A stretch of DNA of 64,000 nt from Enhygromyxa salina (GTDB lineage Bacteria > Myxococcota_A > Polyangia > Nannocystales > Nannocystaceae), in contig NZ_PVNL01000135.1 of assembly GCF_002994635.1 (NCBI RefSeq), positions 62,001 through 126,000 of the forward strand, read 5' to 3'. The notes under the pieces are model-generated. The model had not been told where the DNA came from. It ran no database searches and worked only from the letters and a program-made list of their open reading frames with translations. Positions 60,126 through 64,000 of this stretch are shown here, one piece after another. The number at the start of each line of letters is the position of its first letter. Positions within the stretch are counted from its first letter, which is position 1. The translations under genes were made by a program, and so were the position numbers.

Positions 60126-62318
60126 ATGACCGCTCGCGTAGGTAAGACGGCGCTATCCCTGGCCTGGACCCTCGCCGCGTGTCACCGCGGCGCTCCGGTA
60201 GCCGCCGAGCCGCCGCCGCCGGGCCCGGTCGCCGAGATCGACGGGCCGTCCGTGGAGCTCCCGATCGTGATCGTGCCGCAGTCGACGGCGACCGAGATCA
60301 GCAGCTGGTTGTTCGAGCCCGGGGGCCGGCGGCTCGCGTCGACGGAGCTGGGCGAGTGCACGATCTGGGACATCGAGTCTGGCCGGCTGATCCGCACGCT
60401 CGAGGGCGACGCCGAGCCCTGCCAGGCCTGGCTGCCGGCCGTAGACTTCTTCGAGTTCGTGGGTGGCGACGACTCGGCCGACGGGCGGCTGACGCTGGAC
60501 ACCAGCGCGGGGGTGACGATCGTCGACGCCGAGACCGGCCGCAAGCTGCGTGATCTCCCCTGCCCCGACTGCGCGACCGTCGACGACATCACGTGGTCGA
60601 GTGAGGACCACCAGCTCGCGCTGGTGTGGCGGGACACCGCGCGGCTGGAGATCTGGGACGCGGACGCGGCCACCCTCGTGCGCGCCGAGTCAATCCCGAT
60701 CACGGGTGAGCTCGAGGAGCTCGAGCTCGGCTGGACCCGGGCGGGCGCGACGGTGGGGTGGACCGAGATCGGGTTCCCGATCGAGTGCGATCACTACGAG
60801 AGCTACTACACCTACGACTGTGAGTGGGACGAGGTCGAGCAGGTCGAAACTCGACGCCCGATCACCCAGCAGATGATGTCGGTGGACCCAAACCCTGCGA
60901 CCGCGATCAACAAGATCGACGCGATCGACACCGCCAGGTCCGACGCCGAGGTGTACTTCGACCCCGACTTTCGCTGGATGATCTGGATGAGTAAATACTC
61001 GGAGCGACGCAGCGGCACGACGACGACGCTGCACTTCGCCGGGCTCGGCGATCTCGACAGCAAGATGGGTTCAGAGACGTTTGACGACTACAACGAGTAT
61101 GGAGAGTCGCTGTTTCGCTACGGCGAGTGGCGGACCGACGGCGCGACTCACTGGGCGGTGTCGATCAGCCACGAGGACTACGACGGCGCGGCGGGCATGG
61201 TGGAGTGGGAGACCACGCTGACCAGTCCGCCGCTGGGTCGACGCTCGCACGTGATCCTCGAGTCGGTCGACTACGACAGCACGGTCGACGTGCAGGTGTA
61301 CGGCTTCGTCGGGGACGCCCTGCGTGTCAACGGCCAGATCTGCGGGGACATGTGCACCCCGCTCACCACGCCGCTGCCACCTGACTGCGATCTGCTCGAC
61401 ATCGGCTCGGGTCACGGCGCCGAGCTGCTCGAGTGTGAGACCCTGGTCCTGCGCCGTGCGGGCGCGACCACGCGACTGCCGATCGCCACCACCGGGTTGT
61501 CGTGGTGGTGGTCGCGCGACGGTGCGCTGGCGCTGTACGACGACTCGAAGTTCATGGTCGTCGACGCCGTGCTCGGCAACCACAAGCAGCCACGCACCGA
61601 CGTGCTCGGGGTCTACGACGGCCGACTCGGGCCCGAGCTCGAGCGCTTGGTCCTGGACACCAAAGCCGGGTTCGAGGTGATCGATCTGGGCACGGGCGAG
61701 CCGATCCTCCGGGTCCCCGACGTCACGCCCGACGCCGCAGCGCTGTCCCCAACTGGCGATCGGCTGGCGATGCTCGACAACGGTCAGGTCCAGATCCTGG
61801 CGCTACCGAGCGGCGAACCGATCGTGAGCTGGGCCAGCGACGGCTTCGAGCTGGCGTTTCGGCAAGATGGCCGGGCGATCTTCATCGGCGACGGTCAGCC
61901 CGAGCTGTCGTTCGACGCAGACACGGGCAAGCCGCTCACCGACCCCGCGCTCGGCCGGATCACCGCCACGATCGACCACGGCGGCGAGATCGATCCAAGC
62001 TGGCGATGGATCATGGACGACGAGCGCGGCGAGCTGACGCGCACGCTCGACGGTCGCGTGCTCACGTTCCGGGAGGGCGGCGCGTGGCTGACCGACACGG
62101 GCCAGTACCAGGGTCCGGCCCCCGGCCCCGAGGTCGCGTTTCGAGTCGGCAACGACAATTGGGCGGTGCCCGAGTTCGACGCCGAGCAGCTCGCCAAGTG
62201 GCTCGAGCAGCCCGATCTCGTCGAGGCGTTCGCGGCCGGTCGCGCGATCGCCAAGCCCGAGATGTCCACCGCCGCGCTCGCGGGCGTCCGCGCTCGCGTT
62301 CAGAGGCCGGGTAACTGA
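60126..62318 (+). CDS. Beta-propeller lipoprotein (WD40-like)
   Basis: 730 residues from ATG 60126. The signal ends in LAACH. Propeller repeats are visible (RLASTELGECTIWDIESGRL; GVTIVDAETGRKLRDLPC; HQLALVWRDTARLEIWDADA; GFEVIDLGTGEPILRVPDV; GDRLAMLDNGQVQILALP). It has the same build as 44767-47298, including absence of catalytic motifs. The cytochrome gene starts one base after its stop, so the two are probably an operon. Confidence 0.8.
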   Translation: MTARVGKTALSLAWTLAACHRGAPVAAEPPPPGPVAEIDGPSVELPIVIVPQSTATEISSWLFEPGGRRLASTELGECTIWDIESGRLIRTLEGDAEPCQAWLPAVDFFEFVGGDDSADGRLTLDTSAGVTIVDAETGRKLRDLPCPDCATVDDITWSSEDHQLALVWRDTARLEIWDADAATLVRAESIPITGELEELELGWTRAGATVGWTEIGFPIECDHYESYYTYDCEWDEVEQVETRRPITQQMMSVDPNPATAINKIDAIDTARSDAEVYFDPDFRWMIWMSKYSERRSGTTTTLHFAGLGDLDSKMGSETFDDYNEYGESLFRYGEWRTDGATHWAVSISHEDYDGAAGMVEWETTLTSPPLGRRSHVILESVDYDSTVDVQVYGFVGDALRVNGQICGDMCTPLTTPLPPDCDLLDIGSGHGAELLECETLVLRRAGATTRLPIATTGLSWWWSRDGALALYDDSKFMVVDAVLGNHKQPRTDVLGVYDGRLGPELERLVLDTKAGFEVIDLGTGEPILRVPDVTPDAAALSPTGDRLAMLDNGQVQILALPSGEPIVSWASDGFELAFRQDGRAIFIGDGQPELSFDADTGKPLTDPALGRITATIDHGGEIDPSWRWIMDDERGELTRTLDGRVLTFREGGAWLTDTGQYQGPAPGPEVAFRVGNDNWAVPEFDAEQLAKWLEQPDLVEAFAAGRAIAKPEMSTAALAGVRARVQRPGN

Positions 62319-62319
62319 G

Positions 62320-63402
62320 GTGCGGGCGCGCGCGTCGATCGTCGCCGTGTTCGTGACGCTCGGTCTCGCGGCCGCGCTCACCGAGGCGAGCGACGGCGGG
62401 ACCTCGCGCCCGGCCCGTCCGGCCGCCGCCACGATGCCCAGCCCCGCCCGCGGCCCCAACCCCGACGTTCGAGCCCGGCTCGATCGCAACGACGAGTGCG
62501 TCACCTGCCACGCCGACATCGCCAGCGAGTGGACCCACTCGCTGCATCGACGCGCATACGAAGATCCCATGTTCCAAGCGGCGCTCGAGCTCGAGCGCGA
62601 CCCCGGCTTTTGTCGAGCATGCCACGCGCCCGAGGCCAACCCCGTGCACGAGCCGACCCCGCGCGAGTCAGCCGCCGGGGTCGCGTGCGTGACCTGTCAC
62701 CTGACCGGCCGCGACGGCGCCGTGCTCGCTGGCCCCAGCGCCCACGCCGACGACTCCCGGATCCCCCACCCGCTACGCCGCTCAGCTGAATTCGCCTCCC
62801 CCGACGCCTGCGCGGGCTGTCACGAATTCTGGTTCCCCAGCCTCGGCCGCGCCGGGCACGGGCTCAAGATGCAGCGAACGATCACCGAGCACGCCCGCTC
62901 GGCGTTCGCAGACGAGAGCTGCCAGCGCTGTCACATGCCGCCAGCGGCCGCGGGTCACCTGGATCACGGCTTCACCGTCGTCGGCCGACCGAGCATGCTG
63001 CGGGCCGCCGTCGCAATCGCGGCGACCCGGCCGGACCCCGGCCGTGTGGTCATCGAGCTCTCCCCGCGCGTCGTCGGCCACGCGTTCCCGACGGGCGATC
63101 TGTTTCGGCGACTGAGCGTCGAGCTCCACAGCGACGCCACCGAGCCGAGCTGGTCGACCCAGCGGATCCTCGCTCGCCACTTCAGCAGCCAACGAGTCGG
63201 CGATGGCCAAATGATCCGCGTCGAGCATGCAGACGATCGAGTCGGAGTCGGCAGCGCCCCAACGGTCATCGAATTCGAGCTACCCCCCGAGCTACACGAC
63301 GCCCCCATCACCTGGGAGTTGGTCCACGAGCGCGCCCTCGAGGCCACAGGCGCTCGCACAACTATCTGGGATCGCACCTCGTTCGCCCAAGGCCGCCTGT
63401 GA
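62320..63402 (+). CDS. Pentahaem c-type cytochrome
   Basis: 360 residues from GTG 62320, one base after the previous stop. A signal peptide (SIVAVFVTLGLAAAL) is followed by five CxxCH haem sites: CVTCHAD, CRACHAP, CVTCHLT, CAGCHEF and CQRCHMP. Spacing resembles cytochrome c554-type multihaem proteins in the N-terminal two thirds. The last 150 residues are a beta-rich domain without haem sites. It is periplasmic and probably an electron carrier or reductase; the donor is not encoded nearby. Confidence 0.9.
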   Translation: MRARASIVAVFVTLGLAAALTEASDGGTSRPARPAAATMPSPARGPNPDVRARLDRNDECVTCHADIASEWTHSLHRRAYEDPMFQAALELERDPGFCRACHAPEANPVHEPTPRESAAGVACVTCHLTGRDGAVLAGPSAHADDSRIPHPLRRSAEFASPDACAGCHEFWFPSLGRAGHGLKMQRTITEHARSAFADESCQRCHMPPAAAGHLDHGFTVVGRPSMLRAAVAIAATRPDPGRVVIELSPRVVGHAFPTGDLFRRLSVELHSDATEPSWSTQRILARHFSSQRVGDGQMIRVEHADDRVGVGSAPTVIEFELPPELHDAPITWELVHERALEATGARTTIWDRTSFAQGRL

Positions 63403-63462
63403 CCCGGCTCCCCGACCCACGGCTTCGCTGCTCAACGGTAGATGGAGTGAACGACCTTCGGC

Positions 63463-64000
63463 TTGACGACGGTTCTGAGCCATCACCGCTCGACCGACGA
63501 GGCGAGCGCCGCAGGGGTGATCTCGTTCGCGCAAGAGACCGCGGAATTTGTCGACGACGGGTTCTCGCAATTCCACGATCTGTTCGCGGGCGACAACGCA
63601 TCGATCGCGGACGCCCGGCTACTGGCACGCACGCTCCTCGATCAAGCAGGCGCCCTTGGCCTGTCGATCGGGCAAGTCTCCGGCGCGCTGTCACGTCAGG
63701 GATCCCGCCCGAGCTCATGGGCGAGCTGGGCCCGGTCGTCGTGAGCCTCGCCGAAGCGGGCGCGCGACTCGGGCTGCTCGTCGCCTACTCGACCCACTTC
63801 CTCGCGCATGCCCACTCATTGGGAGCCGACTCTCGGTTGGCGAGCGAGACCGAGGTGGCGCAACTCGACGCTCCGTCCAAGGTACCGACCGGAATGAAGG
63901 TCCAGATCGGCGAGCTGGACGACCTCGACGATGGTATGCTCGTCGAGGACCAGGGCCGAATCGAGAATCTGTCCCTCGACCACGATCCCAAGCCGCCCAA
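63463..64000 (+). pseudogene. Frameshifted or split gene of unknown function at the window edge
   Basis: From TTG 63463 the first frame gives helical sequence (FAQETAEFVDDGFSQFHDL; DARLLARTLLDQAGALGLSI) and ends at 63744. A second frame takes over near 63690 (VTSGIPPELMGELGPVVVSL, then AGARLGLLVAYSTHFLAHAH) and continues to the edge with acidic sequence (QIGELDDLDDGMLVED). One single-base shift joins them. The product is unknown and the gene continues beyond the window, so whether this is an assembly error is unclear. Confidence 0.45.

Overview
The window is very GC-rich and gene-dense. It carries lipoproteins with Gly-Asp repeat linkers, Ser/Thr kinases paired with sigma factors, many outer-membrane and beta-propeller proteins, and a geosmin synthase. 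Together these point to a myxobacterium of the Nannocystis/Enhygromyxa/Plesiocystis type (Nannocystineae). This assignment is inferred from gene style, since no rRNA or tRNA was seen.

Left edge (1-4645, minus strand): an operon with a two-domain geosmin synthase followed by two paralogous Family 2B encapsulin shell proteins, each with a cyclic-nucleotide-binding-like insert; the second runs off the window. The geosmin synthase has an extra Ala/Pro-rich C-terminal tail with two copies of a GxTGLGT motif, resembling the encapsulin-targeting motif of Streptomyces 2-methylisoborneol synthase. I read this as a geosmin-producing protein compartment, the most interesting system in the window.

4.9-18.4 kb is signalling-rich: a histidine kinase, a PilZ-like/receiver/PATAN regulator, a membrane retropepsin-like protease with two co-directional envelope genes, a GAF-PAS sensor, a TetR-MFS pair with a clear palindromic operator, and a mirrored kinase-sigma-sigma-kinase quartet with a small Cro-like protein.

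18.4-36.6 kb is envelope and accessory DNA. It holds lipoproteins, a TonB-dependent receptor with a partner lipoprotein, a sigma factor fused to a membrane segment and Glu-Pro repeat, an outer-membrane protein gene whose last codons lie inside a mobile-looking palindrome, a Cys-tail protein pair, several decayed genes (including a DegT-family fragment), and a 105-base direct repeat that duplicates the start of an MFS gene.

36.6-51.7 kb holds an ABC exporter, Gly-Asp-linker lipoproteins, an SDR enzyme, and a lower-GC minus-strand island. The island encodes an EEP-fold nuclease-like protein, a papain-fold-like candidate and a frameshifted small gene between them. It is followed by a beta-propeller lipoprotein, peptide deformylase, a SirB1-like protein and a TonB-like protein.

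51.8-64 kb holds an RND efflux pump with its adaptor, a thioesterase, a 3D-domain lipoprotein, a hydrolase, an NCS2-type permease, a second member of the palindromic repeat family, a beta-propeller lipoprotein, a pentahaem cytochrome c, and a frameshifted gene at the right edge. Several genes look frameshifted; whether this is decay or assembly error cannot be decided from the sequence.
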